This document shows, piece by piece, positions 10,845-22,700 of a stretch of DNA of 64,000 nucleotides. This DNA is from Lingula anatina (taxonomy: Eukaryota; Brachiopoda; Lingulata; Lingulida; Lingulidae). A program made the position numbers and the translations under genes. The notes under the pieces are model-generated. The model searched no databases, was not told the DNA's origin, and saw nothing but the letters and a program-made list of their open reading frames with translations. The stretch's first letter is position 1. Every line of letters begins with the position of its first letter. The stretch covers positions 1-64,000 of the forward strand of contig NW_019775774.1 in assembly GCF_001039355.2 (NCBI RefSeq), written 5' to 3'.

Positions 10845-12226
10845 ATAATAAACAAATGGTTTATTCGCCCAGAAACCCTGTGAAATATAATATGTAGATT
10901 ATACAGTACCAAATTAAAGCAAAAGGCAACATGCTCTAACATAAAACACATGGTCCTACGATACTTTGGGAATGAAATGCGATCTTGAAACAACAACTGC
11001 AACGTTAACAAGATACCCACTGTAATAAACTATATAAAAAAATAAATGCAATACAACAAGTTGACCTTTCAACAAACAAGAAAACATGAATCAAAACTGT
11101 GAAAGATTTTACACCACTAACATTTAAAAATAGTAATTCAAGAATAAAATGATTTTTGGGATCTTTGGGAAGCAGATTCTGTAATACACCTTTCAATTCG
11201 TGCCATTCCACAACATCAAATTGCAATACTAACAAATTCTATATTATCTCTAATGTTATCCTATGCATTATAATTTCACATTTGTAAAATATTTCCTGAA
11301 AGGATTGAACCATACTCTACGCATTAAATAAACCCTACAATGAAAGTACTAACATACACATTTCAAAAGAACTACAATCAAAATATACACAGCAGAAATA
11401 ATTGGTAAGTTGTGTTAGCACCTTAACATCTTACAATTGATGATTGCAGACAAGAATATAACAAAAATTGCTACCTGAACATTGCACAAGAAATAAGTGA
11501 TTAAGTGATTGTCTACTACAGGTGATGTCCATAATAAACCATGTAATTTATAGAAACTAATAACTACAATTTCAGATGTTAATATATTTACTGCAAGGTG
11601 GATATAAACTTGTAAAATAAAAAATTGTAAGTCAAATCATTTTAACATAATGCACAGGTGCTTATCACATCATGTGATAAACCACTAAGCATCTATCAAA
11701 AAAAGAAATGGGAAAAAATTCTATCAAATAAGAGCCAATGAGATCTAAGATAACATCTTTCAAGAACCAATGAAGTTAAATATAGCATCTTTCAAGAAAA
11801 AACCACAAAGCTGAAAGTAATGTCTTTCATATAAGAACCAAAGTAGATTGCAACTTCTTTTCAGAGAGCCAATGTATTTGAGTATGTGTTTAAAATGGAA
11901 GACTTATGCTTTATCAGTCATCAAAATTCAGATCTTTTAAGTATGAGCAGATGTTGATGTCACAGTCGTAAACAAAAAGTCATCAATCCATTAACTTCAG
12001 TCATCCAAGACACTTATCAATTTGACAAAGTTATCATTATTATTAACTTTAAAATGACTTTAAAACTAAGAAAACCTCGATGAACCAAAATACTGATCAA
12101 TACGACAAAGCTGTTGTTATCTGAAATGTCAAAATGTCTCTAACACTCCTAAATGCTTCTGATCTCCCGAGATCTTTCCCAATTTGACAAAGATTTGATA
12201 TTGGGTTGGCATTGGCATCTTATTGC
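10845..12226 (-). other. Probable long 3' UTR of the membrane-protein gene
   Basis: Follows the stop codon at 12227-12229 on the minus strand and ends near an AATAAA. It has no open frame of note. Around 11740-11860 the motif 'catctttcaagaa' recurs in imperfect tandem. Extent is inferred from the poly(A) signal. Confidence 0.45.
10860..10865 (-). terminator. Poly(A) signal AATAAA
   Basis: Minus-strand AATAAA about 1.36 kb downstream of the stop of the membrane-protein gene. Earlier weaker sites cannot be excluded. Confidence 0.4.
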
Positions 12227-13658
12227 TTAGATTTCATCATCAGAACTATCTGCCAGCAGCATCACTCTGTCCATGTTCTTCAACTCATGAAACTGTAAAA
12301 TTAAAAATCAAACAAAGAGTGACAGTGTTGCACTGCTAATGTGTGGCGGGTTCAGAAACAGCCTGGTTTCAGATTGTCTAAATTTTAAGACAAAACATTT
12401 TGGTCTACTTGAAATCGAGACGCATAAATAGAAGTTCACAGTCAATATAACTGTGGTACCAAATCAATAACCATTTTTTTCTTTAATATATAAGAAATAG
12501 TAATAATTGGGGTACTGATTCATCTTGGGTGGAAGTAGCCAAAAAATGTTCCTCTATAAAACAAAACCCCCATTTCACCATAGAGCTACAGCCCAAAGAC
12601 TGATCTAAACTTTTAGACCAATATTTTTGTCTGGCCATTAAATTTTTGACAACTGGTGTTAACTATGACTATTTAGGCATTATGGCCTCTTCATGAGGAC
12701 TTTGGTCTCTGGTGGTTAACCTGACAGTTCAGATGTGAAATGACATTGATCAACAGTCACAGTAATCATACATCATAATCAAGGGACTGCCGTTGCAGAA
12801 ATTATTTTGAAAAATGTGTGAAATATCACCTCGACTTGATGTGTGATAAGTAACATACTCATCATTAGTGTTTGTTTGTACTTTTTTTATAAACTTAACA
12901 TCTGAAGCATTGAAGGTTAAAAACATGTAAGGTAACACTAATGCAAATGAAAGGTCAAATGTTACCATGGATACAAATGAAAGGTTATATAAATATACAT
13001 ATCTCAAACATAAACTTTATTTTCATACCTTCTTGCTGTTATTGGGTTTCTTTTTTCCTCTTCTGTTCTTCTTTCTGCAGTTTCTACAGCACATACAACA
13101 AGTAAGTACAACCACAGCCAAAAGAGTGCCCACACATACAGGAATAGCAATACTCAGTATATACTGGTAGTCCTGAAATAAAATAAACAAAATAAGCATG
13201 TTGTTACTAAATAATTTAATGCAAGATTCACATGTGATTTAAAGTTAATAGAATAAAACATGCCAAGGATTAATATTGGTGCTGGTGTAAATTAGGTATA
13301 TACAAAATATAGTGAGATTTTCCCAAAAATGAAACAAAGATCTATGTGTTCTTAGCAGTAAAAAAAAAATTAAATATATACATCATTTAGATCAATGTAC
13401 TGTCATTGAATGCAAGGGGAGCCATTGTTCAAAATATCTACATGAAGTAAAAAAGCACTTAATACCCATTAGGATTTAACAATCTATCATTGTCGAATGA
13501 AACCTTATTTGTCATAGTTGTGTTCAGTCTACTAGTTCAAATTATTATAGTATACTAATTCATAAGAGCCATTTCATCTCACATTCATAAAACAGTTGTA
13601 CTCACATCCCAAAACTGTGCAATTTTTCCATAAAAAGTTTTGGTGGTATTTCCACGAT
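12227..13658 (-). CDS. 3' end of a single-pass membrane protein gene (partial)
   Basis: Three C-terminal exons on the minus strand: 13658-13606, 13172-13029 and 12292-12227 (TAA), with good acceptors (ttttttgcag, tatttcag, ttttacag), GT donors and consistent phases. The encoded tail runs from a short extracellular stretch (FYGKIAQFWD) through a hydrophobic segment of about 22 residues, a Cys- and Lys/Arg-rich stop-transfer region, and a cytoplasmic end with the acidic sequence DSSDDEI. This is type I topology. I do not recognise the family. Upstream exons would lie in or beyond the gap at 13680-13826 and were not found. The acidic Ser cluster resembles a casein-kinase site or sorting motif, which is speculation. 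Confidence 0.65.
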
Positions 13659-13679
13659 CTGCAAAAAATGAAAAAAAAA

Positions 13680-13826
13680 NNNNNNNNNNNNNNNNNNNNN
13701 NNNNNNNNNNNNNNNNNNNNNNNNNNNNNNNNNNNNNNNNNNNNNNNNNNNNNNNNNNNNNNNNNNNNNNNNNNNNNNNNNNNNNNNNNNNNNNNNNNNN
13801 NNNNNNNNNNNNNNNNNNNNNNNNNN
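13680..13826. other. Assembly gap (147 N)
   Basis: Run of N next to a poly-A tract. Reading frames through it are artefacts. Confidence 0.99.
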
Positions 13827-15221
13827 ACATTCCACTTCATTGAAAAAGACAATCACCGCATAATTCTGCCATATTCATACTTCACTTTTTCAATTGGCTT
13901 GAGCATGTTATCGTGACTCTTATCGTTTCACCTAAGTAAGCCAAAATTAAGATGAAAGGGCAACATCGGTAAATTAATTATATTTCATTCAATTACAAAA
14001 TTCTATTTTTGAAAATGTCTACGAAGTTCGGAATGCGGTGAATAAACAGAAATATCGTCAGTGCTTGAACCATGGTTAAACCCAACATTTAGTCTTCCAT
14101 GTCTTAACAAAAGGCACGTGCCTTTCTATACCAGAACAATGCTTGGAACTAGCGGGGCGTATGATTGCACAGGCTGCTTGACGGGACACGATGTAGACAG
14201 CGGGGAGTCCAAGATGGTTACGATTGATAACTTAACGGCTTAAACTGTCGCTATTTGCCCTGTTATTATCCACGCGGGGGTTATCGGGAGTCACGGTCGC
14301 ACTGACCGTGGCCTACTGTGAACGGTCTTATTGGCCTAGCTGTACTTCGATTAAGAAAATGTTTGCTATAACTAATTTCCTCGCAAAGATCAACCGACTA
14401 AATGTACGCTACCAAACATGGACCACAAAACCTGCTACCGTTTACACAGTGAATCAAAAAGTGAACTAAAGCTAATATGGTACCCTCTGCCAGGACCACA
14501 AATTGATTTTTCACTAGATTTTCAATAATCTTTGTTGATCCATCCTCCATTTTTGACCATCTTCTGACAGAAAAAAAATCGATACCCGTCAATGTAAACT
14601 TAAATATCTGACAGTCTTCCGGAAGACCCAGAAGACGACCTCAATCCACCCCAGCGGCATATACAGGTACATGTATGTGCACTTTCCCGCACTGTCCATA
14701 AAAACTTCATGTAGGGGCTATTACATGGTAACCACTCTGTTGGCCTCTACTTGTAACAGAGAACACTCAGAGAACAGTCTGAGAACAGTCTGCTGCGTGC
14801 AGGGATTAATTATCCAAACTGAATACAGAATAGAGCATCTTGATAACCCATACTAGAAAAGACTAAGAGAGTGCGCTTCACCAAGACAGCCCAATTATTA
14901 ATTATTATCAAATAAAGAATCGCCACCAAAATCTAAACGCTTCTACTTTGGTCCATTCTTACTTATCCTGAAAAGATTATCAAAATGTGCCCATAATTTT
15001 TGAGTTATTCTGTTATATAGCAAGGGAAATATAAAGTCTTTTTGGCGGAGTTTATGAGATAAATTTTGATAGATAGTAAACTGTGACTGCTTTTAAAACT
15101 CAACAATAATTGAAACGTAAAATTACTTAACAACAATAATAAACATAACATATCCATGTATTGATTGATTATCCCAATCGGCAGTAGTGCCAAATCCTAT
15201 ATCTTTCGCTCTTGCCCATAG
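13827..15221. other. Intergenic or intronic, no exon recognised
   Basis: Possibly the 5' portion of the membrane-protein gene, but no exon with good splice sites and coding character was found. Confidence 0.4.
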
Positions 15222-18200
15222 CTAAAAATACCTCACCGCTACCACCAGCGCCATTAACATCAAAAGTGTAACGTTACCGACAGGACTGTTTCCTCGGTTC
15301 TGCTTCGGGGTTGACAGCGTGGTCGCTCCATAAAATGGCGGCACGGAGTCGTGGTTTGTGACGTTCTTCATGCAGGCAGAGAACGATCCTGAACGTATAC
15401 CCAATGGCCCTCCGGATATCTTCAACTGCATGTTCTTCAGAGCATTTTCCATCCATGCTTGCACTTGGTCGAAGATGTTACGACCTTCCTCTAAATGGGC
15501 CAGTTTCACGCGAAGAGTGACCAATGCTTTCACGACAAAGGTGATAGACGTGTTATCCGCGCCGTAATTCTGGCTACAAGTATAAAAAAGTGCCGGCACC
15601 GCTCTCAGTACAGCTACCAATCGACCATCACGTTTGATATCTCTACAGCCATCTCTTGGTGTTGGAGCCCAGCCACACGGTTCAAAATGTAAGGGAACGG
15701 GCGACCGCACCACTGTGAAATTGTACATAAGGGGGCGGCAGTCCTGGGCATCAGGAGCAAATCCAGGGGGGCACACTAGCTGCTGATCTACAGGCTGGAA
15801 AAAAGACGCGTGTGCAGACTAAATGCATGATTATTCGATTTATAGTTTAGGATGACAATGTACAACAATAAAACTGGGGGGGGGGGGGACTGCTCATTAT
15901 TTCATCAAAATATTAACATGACAAATGCGAGAAAGAATTAATGAAGAAAATTATATTTAGCTTTTTTCAATATCCAGTTTTATTATCATCCTCATCATTT
16001 ATGATTATTGTACTTCGTTGTTCTCGACCTAGTCCTTACGTCATCATTCTGTTTTCTGTCTTGGTCTCCCAGGTACAATAGGGCGCGGAAAGAAAGACTC
16101 AGTTCTCTGGCAGGTGGCCGTGTGAAATGCTGATCTGAATAAAACATTTTAATTCACTATTATAAACCAACAACATGTAATTCACCTAATTTATTTATTT
16201 ATTTATTTATTTTTTTTTTGGGGGGGGGGTAGTTGAAATCAAACGCGAAATTCCTATCGAGACTCTTTATCAAGGTGACTCAACAACAGTACAATATAGC
16301 CCGGACTTACAAAACACATTCGAATAGCTTATGATATCTTCCACTGAACTTAATTATTTGTCACTGTTCCACTTCTGCACAAATGTGATCTTTTTCTAGG
16401 GGTAAAATCAGGTTTTGTAGATTTCAGATAAGTGACTACAAAATTTAAAAAGAACCTGTCATCTATAGTGACCTATTACTTGATTCCATTTCAGAATTTC
16501 CTATCTTAACACTTACTGCTTTTATACTATTGGAAATGATTCAAGTGTAATAATTACTGTGACGCTTAATTTCAAGGTGCAAATCTAATATGCCTTAAAT
16601 TGGACTGCTAATGAGTTTCATGATATATTTCCATAACAAACGTAATTTTTCCAATAATTTATGTTAGATCTTCCGTACAAATTTTCCGGATCATAAATGG
16701 AAAGTAATTTGAAATTACACCTATCTCCAGTTATGTTATTTTTCCAGACACATAAATCTAATGAAATCATACAGTGCACTCTAAACGGACCTTGGCAGAA
16801 AATCAACATGTGTGCAGTTTCTTCCTTATACTAGACGTAATCAAACTGTACCACTTATTCATGTAACATATATCAAATTCACGACTAAAGTAAACAAAAA
16901 TGTTATCCCGAGAAAACTGAACTTCTATTTTATTCTGGAGGTTTTAAAAACCCTGACATTACGATGGAGACAAGTAAACTATATAGGCCTAATAATTATT
17001 AATGCCATTAATGCGCGATTCTGAAATTTTTACATTAGAAGTTTTTAACATATAGTTAAACGCACCACTCACCGCAGGGCCTATAATCACCTCGATAACA
17101 CACCATGCAGTGGTAGTTCTTGTAACTGTTATCAGCACCCTTAATGACAAAGGGGTTGTTGTACGCCATGCAGGCATCTCTTAAGGCTGAGTGCAGGGGG
17201 CGTGGCCGAGGTACAGCCTGCACGCTTCCATTGTTCAGATTGTTCACACAAGGACCAAAGTCTTTGTCCTCAACTTCCCGGAAACATGTTCTTAAATTCC
17301 AGTCCGGTTTCGGCTCGAAAATACTATTACATCCGAAATCCTTCAATTTTCTTAAAACGCAAGCAGAGCTGCTGCAGCCTTCTAAGTAGTCAACTAGTGC
17401 CCTAGAGCAATAGACAACAAGTTCCCACGGTTCCCCGCCGTTCTTGACACCGTTACATGCTGCACAGTACTTGTTCTTGAAAGTGAGCATTGTATCTGGG
17501 TCGGTGACTGGCTGGTACAACAGCACGTCCTCTGCGAGGCTAGTATTTGTAATATCACTGCACTTGATTAGACTTTCCTCTTCCAGCCAAGACGACGGAC
17601 ACTGGTTCACCATCCAATACCGCAATCCAAACCTATCCATGTATGGTAACATTGTTTGGTGCGCCTGAGATATTTTTGGAATGGCTCTACAGGAGCTTTT
17701 AAGTGCCAGGGAAATGGTCAAAGAATCGACTTGCTTTTTCTCCCTTATCCAGTGGGATGGATCGTTAGGTGATGCAGTCGATGTGGTACTGTTACTTTGA
17801 GTTTCTGTAAAGTTGGGTGCAGGAAGCGTTAAAGGAAGTGAGGTACTGTGCACACTGGTTATTCTGGCCGAGGCAGAGCACAACGTCGTATTTTCAGTCA
17901 TCCCATAACAACAGTCATTATACAGATGGCATTGGCCGTCACAGTTGCAGTGGACCTTAAAGGTGACATGAAGTCCCTTAGATATTGCACAGGTCCATTT
18001 ATACGGCGTGAGAGTCACGTCTGAGGAATTAGAGGTTTCATTGCTGTTGTTTGACCTTCCCTGTAATAAATTGTCTTGACTGGTTGACGCTGCAGTGACT
18101 TCCACCTGTATTTCATCCTCAATATTTGGCAACTGTGGTGTTACGCCCGTGTGCATTACACCCTCAGTAGTTGGCGACTGTTGTGTGACGTCTCCGTGCA

Positions 18201-18540
18201 TCCCACTGGTCGGTTTTTCCGTAGTTATCTCTTGGCTTCCATCTCTAAGATGTGATGTCTCCTTCGTGAATCCCGCAAGCGTCCAAATCTCTATATTGGG
18301 CGACTTTTGTGTTAATCCGGCAGATTGGCCATTTTCTTGGGCAAACGAAATCATGACAGTCGTCGGCTGAACAAATATCAGCGCACATAATGTGAGGCTG
18401 ATGATCATCATGTTTCTGAATACTAAATTTCTGATGCATTGGAATACGAACTGACGCAGATCAGCGTTTGCTTGCAATTTATACCTCTCCCGCCCTTCTT
18501 TGAAGAGAACACTTTCTGCCGCTGAAATAGAATTAATCAT
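15222..18540 (-). CDS. Somatomedin-B-like, Cys-rich ectodomain protein without 7TM
   Basis: Two-exon model on the minus strand: 18540-17070 and a second exon from about 15787 (or 15794) to the TAG at 15222. Phase favours the acceptor at 15788-15789. A signal peptide is best read from Met44 (18411): MMIISLTLCALIFVQ. Then a Ser/Thr-rich stretch with imperfect repeats (GLTQKSPNIE, DVTQQSPTTE, GVTPQLPNIE), a somatomedin-B-like module near residues 184-221 (CNCDGQC, DCC), a second Ser/Thr-rich linker, and a Cys-rich region near 284-489 with two related motifs (FKNKYCAACNG, YKNYHCMVCYRG). Exon 2 ends in a hydrophobic tail (LLMLMALVVAV) right before the stop, compatible with GPI anchoring. Such ectodomains occur in invertebrate adhesion/Mth-like receptors, but no heptahelical region follows here. 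An extra small exon cannot be excluded. Confidence 0.7.
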
Positions 18541-18544
18541 ACCG

Positions 18545-18990
18545 GCGGCCTTGCATATGCCTTGAGATCTACACTTGAGTAGCGTGCATTCAGAGCTCTC
18601 AAACAGAAGTAATAAGAGTCACAGTAGGACATGCCGTTGTAACTGTCACGTTTATCGGGATAATTAGTTCGTTATTTTGTGTATTCCACGTATTCCAGCA
18701 AGAGTTCATGATTTGGAGACCACTGCCGTCTTGTTGATTACCTTTAGTGTGTTTTTTATATTTGACAGTAAAGCACTGCATGGCGAATTTCAGTAGCGAC
18801 TATAATTGGAAAGCGACTTCATTACCCTACATACGCCATTGGTCATTTATGTAACGAAAAGACATACATGTACTCTGGAAAAACACTAATATCTGTCCGT
18901 ACAATGTATATGACCTGTGCACAAGCTGGTAGGAGGGATGGTAGCACAAGAAACGGAAGGTCAAGGTCCCATGAGATCTGTATATGTTTG
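18545..18990. repeat. 5' flank of the SMB-like gene, duplicated copy 1
   Basis: Immediately upstream of the gene start. 18555-18790 matches 19975-20220 closely (shared 'gagaccactgccgtcttg'), and 18920-18985 matches about 20225-20300 (shared 'gcacaagaaacggaag' against 'gcgcaagaaacggaag'). Confidence 0.75.
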
Positions 18991-19129
18991 GGGTGAGCGG
19001 AGGGTTGAATGTGTAGGCCCTATTTTTCAATAACTAATTTCACACAGATACCCCCCTGCATGACCGTCTTAGTTTTTTGTACATGTTCCGGCTGATGTCC
19101 CAAAATGTTATTAACCGAATGTTAATTAC

Positions 19130-19265
19130 TGGTATAACAATAATAAAGATGTTTCACTGGCTTGAATTTGAAGTTGTGTATCTCCTTATTCTGACAACAT
19201 TTACTGCTGCTGAGCAAAAAAATATCGAAACATGGCGGCGGTCTTGCATAAGTCTCGGGAAGACT
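19130..19265. repeat. 5' flank fragment, copy 2 (short)
   Basis: Matches 19820-19995 (shared 'tactgctgctgagcaaaaaa' and 'ggcttgcataagtct'-like ends) and, more weakly, the first coding bases of the gene around 18500-18560. Confidence 0.65.
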
Positions 19266-19819
19266 CCTGACATATCAGTACTGCAGTCTACTTTTATTTA
19301 TCATAAGCATTGAGATGTAGTGCTCTGGTCAGATTTAAAGGATTTTCCTTTCACTATACTCCCTAAGAAGAAGGACGAAAATAACGCAAAGTAGTTAAAA
19401 ACGCTACTTAAAAGACATCCAAGCACACGTATTCTCAAAGTCTTGGTAGAAGAAATTAAACGTACAATTCATACTGACAGTTTTTGTTTTGATTTGGAAA
19501 GCTGTCCCTAGCGCCATTGGAATCACGTCTACTGATGCCTAAATGCCGAATGTAATCGTCCAACCTATAACTTTATCAACGTCATAAATGTTTACTTTTT
19601 GATTGTGAAAGTATAATCACGCATGCGTGGCGCCGTGCGAAATCGTGTAGATTTACGACCACCTTAGGCTTTACAATTTTGTCATGCTTAAAATTTACAC
19701 GACCGCGGTCGTCGCATTATCATAGATGGTAGTGCATAGTTTCCGTACGGGCATTGTTCGGTGTACTTGGAGTGAGAGTGGTGATGGTGATGGTTTTTCC
19801 CTTACAACTTTGGTGGTTT

Positions 19820-20300
19820 AGGAGGCATGACAATAATGAAGATATTTTAGAATAATGTTAATCGCTGGCATGGATTTGAAGTTGTGCGTTATCTTGGTGA
19901 TTTATACAACTCTCGTATTTTGTAGAAGATATACTTACTGCTGCTGAGCAAAAAATTAACGAAACATGTCGGCGGACTTGCATAAGTCTTGAGGTGTACA
20001 CTGGAGTAGCGTGCACTGAGAACTGGCAAAGAAGAATAATAAATGTCACGGTAGGACATGCTGTGTAACAGTCACGTTTATTGGGATAATTAGTTCGTTA
20101 TTACAGTATTCCACGTCAACAAGAGTTCATGAGTTGGAGACCACTGCCGTCTTGTTGATTACCTAGTGTGTTTTTTATACGTGGCATAATACATTGGAGA
20201 ATTTCAGTAGTGACAGATTGGAATTGATGGAAGCGCAAGAAACGGAAGCTCAGGGTCTCACTGGATCGGTACAGGGCTGGGATTAGCGGAAATTATTGTG
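19820..20300. repeat. 5' flank fragment, copy 3
   Basis: Longest displaced copy of the region around the start of the SMB-like gene. It corresponds to 18500-18990. No intact start or signal peptide is preserved, so it is a remnant rather than a second gene start. Confidence 0.7.
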
Positions 20301-21915
20301 GTTTTTACATGGGACACAAAAAGTTTGGCCTTTAGAATTTTTGCATAATGCTTGTGGTAATCAATTAAAAACATATTGTCCAAAAACGTACAGGCGGTGG
20401 GATAGTATTGTTAGTCCCCTAGAAACCGTAGCTTGATTCACATTACTTTGTTCAGATGACTTTCGTCCTATTGTCTAACCCCAATATTCCGACTAACCCT
20501 AACCTGCACTACGCATATGGGAGCCCGAACTTCGGTTCCAAGGGGTACATGTATATACACTAGAAATTTCTCGAATAAACAAAGAAATATAGTAGATTAT
20601 AATAGCATGTAATAATAAAAATCAAATTAAATTACGAGTACTCACACAATCATTCATAACCCAGCATTCATACAGGTGGCTCTAAAAAAGGCTTACAAAC
20701 AATAATGAAAACTAAACAGCAACAAGATATTGGGCTGACTCACCCATAACACATCTGGCTTCTGATCTGCCAGGTGAAAAACAGCAGCGCGTGTAGAGGG
20801 CGCCACCAAGCAGGGGGGGGGGGGCAAATGCGGGACCTAGGGGAGGATATTAAGGGAGCCAAGACCCTTGCCAGAAATGACAGATAAATTTATAAAACCA
20901 TTCTAGTACATTGCTTTGCATATCCATGTACACAAATTTCAGGGAAAGACAAAATTAATTGTTCATTCAAAAAGATAAGCACCTCTGTCTTGTGTTGTTT
21001 ACATTGTATTCCATTCGTTGTTTATATTTATTTACTTTTTTCAAGTCATGTTGGCGTGAAGGTGAAATGAATCATTTACAGGGTTGCTACTTAATATTAA
21101 GTGGTAACCCTGTATATATATGTTCTGCCACACGTGCCACGGCATCCCATAAACTGTATGACAACCGGAATGTTCGACATGATTGAAACGTTCTTAAATA
21201 TCCTAACGCATTGAATATAAATGATCATGCTTGGTTGTAAAAAAAAAAATATAATAATAATAATAATAATAAATAAATGAATCAGGTAATCGACACAGAT
21301 AGTCTTTTGAGAACGTACATCCATTGGTTAAAATCATAGCATCCTTCGGTATGAGAAAATTCTGTATTTCGCCGTTCCGTAAAACAGGGTGCAGAGCAGA
21401 CCCGGTACTATCAAAACCCTCTCATGTATCTGAAAGCAACACGGCCATAAAGAAGAACAGCACTGTTACCTGCAGAGACGAACTGCCATGTATTTCTTCA
21501 ATTTATTATGTTGTATATTATTTTTATTAGTAAAACATAAATAAAACACACACATACACATAAGGGATGAAAACGAATAATTATCATTATGTGGCCCAAC
21601 AGATATACAGATAATATTTCTCCTTGTTTTATTAGCAAAAGCAAAGCATTATAATCCAGCTGTGATCGACCATTAATTGATATTTGGTCAAAGAAGTTTT
21701 CTCAGATTACGTACAAAACAAACGTCAGCACACATTTATTTAAATATGATATCCAGTGAATGAATAGACACCTGAGTTATATCAAGTATGTGAAAGCGGT
21801 TAAGTACATTCGATTTCAGACTGTACAATTAAAAAAATGGCGTAATATTATTTCACTATTTACACTGAATGTGATACAGAAGTAAGGTAGCGTCTAATGA
21901 TCCACTCCATCCACG
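20301..21915. other. Intergenic with minor repeats
   Basis: No gene seen. 20745-20800 read on the minus strand weakly resembles the start of exon 2 of the SMB-like gene and may be a further relic. It contains a G-run near 20814-20824 and the 34-bp palindrome at 21079-21112. Confidence 0.4.
21079..21112. mobile_element. 34-bp TIR-TIR remnant of a Tc1-type transposon
   Basis: Near-palindrome starting CAGGGTTGCTACTTAATA and ending GTGGTAACCCTG, flanked by TA on both sides (21077-21078 and 21113-21114). Its two halves match the two distinct ends of the 1660-bp element at 55278-56937, so it is that family reduced to little more than its joined termini. Confidence 0.8.
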
Positions 21916-21940
21916 TTTTTTTTTTTTTTTTTTTTTTTTT
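21916..21940. repeat. Poly(T) tract
   Basis: 25 consecutive T within the region homologous to the distal first-exon flank of lectin gene B. Confidence 0.9.
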
Positions 21941-22018
21941 GTATCATCAGTCCCGCTTCAGGAGCTGTTGATGTAGGACATTTCTAAAGGTAATTCTCTT
22001 GCTGTGGAATTGCGTGTG

Positions 22019-22058
22019 ATGTTGCGAAGGCTGCTGTTCATTACTTTGACAGTTCTTG
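22019..22058 (+). CDS. Distal alternative first exon of lectin gene A
   Basis: ATG followed by 13 codons of signal-peptide character (MLRRLLFITLTVL) plus one base, then GTAAGT. The phase (1) fits exon 2 of gene A at 24809. It matches the first exon of gene B (58463-58421) together with about 150 bases upstream. Whether it is used, or only the proximal exon at 23665-23713, cannot be read from sequence. Confidence 0.6.
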
Positions 22059-22079
22059 GTAAGTCAAATTTTCAATTTT

Positions 22080-22320
22080 TACCTCCGCCAAAGAGATTAT
22101 GTTTTCACCCCTGTTTGTTTGTTTGTCTGTCTGTCATCAACATAACTCAAAAAGTTATGGACCGATTTTGATGAAATTTTCAGGAACTGTCAGAAGTGGG
22201 CCAAGGAACAGATGATTAGTTTTTGGTATGATCTGGATCAATAATCAATCAATAATCAATAATAAACAAAAAGTGCTGCCTTGGCGGAGGTCTGCGCTCT
22301 CGGAGTGCTTTTCTAGTTTT
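22080..22320. repeat. Interspersed repeat ('cctccgcca' family)
   Basis: Begins 'acctccgccaaagagattat' and ends 'ggcggaggtctgcgctctc' then 'tttctagttt', with the internal block 'ttatggaccgattttgatga'. I recall this conserved repeat from many aquatic animals. Diverged copies are visible at 53480-53640 and 63160-63330. The class is not known to me with certainty. Confidence 0.7.
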
Positions 22321-22700
22321 TTCATTGTTCATGTACCTCTAAACTGAATATTCATCAGAGGAAAATGCGAGCACTTTGCTTGCACAATTCTAAGTGTTGC
22401 TGTGACCGTACCGCAACCTTTACGTCCGTGAAAACTTTATAAAATGTTTTTGAAGTTCATAGATTGTATTTCAATAAATTTCGAAAGTTAGTAAAATGAT
22501 GTAAACTCATGAAAACTGGGAAAAAAAAACTGATTAAAACATATGAAAACTTATGGAAACGTAAAACAATATGGTCCGCGGAGACCGTGACGCTGAACTG
22601 AATGAAATGTCCCGTAACAGGGCGGGAGTTGAAATATATAGGACAAGCCATGTGACATGTGAACAAATCTCCCTGTTCACATTACTTTTACCTACATGTA

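Noticed and set aside
13574-13916. Open frames spanning the N gap
   Set aside because: Artefacts of undetermined sequence; only the exon 13606-13658 is supported.
16618-16809. Extra exon of the SMB-like gene in its intron
   Set aside because: No good splice sites or Cys pattern; AT-rich frame.
20493-20505. Telomere-like 'ctaaccctaacct'
   Set aside because: About two units only, seen again at 45375; chance or a tiny remnant, not a telomere.
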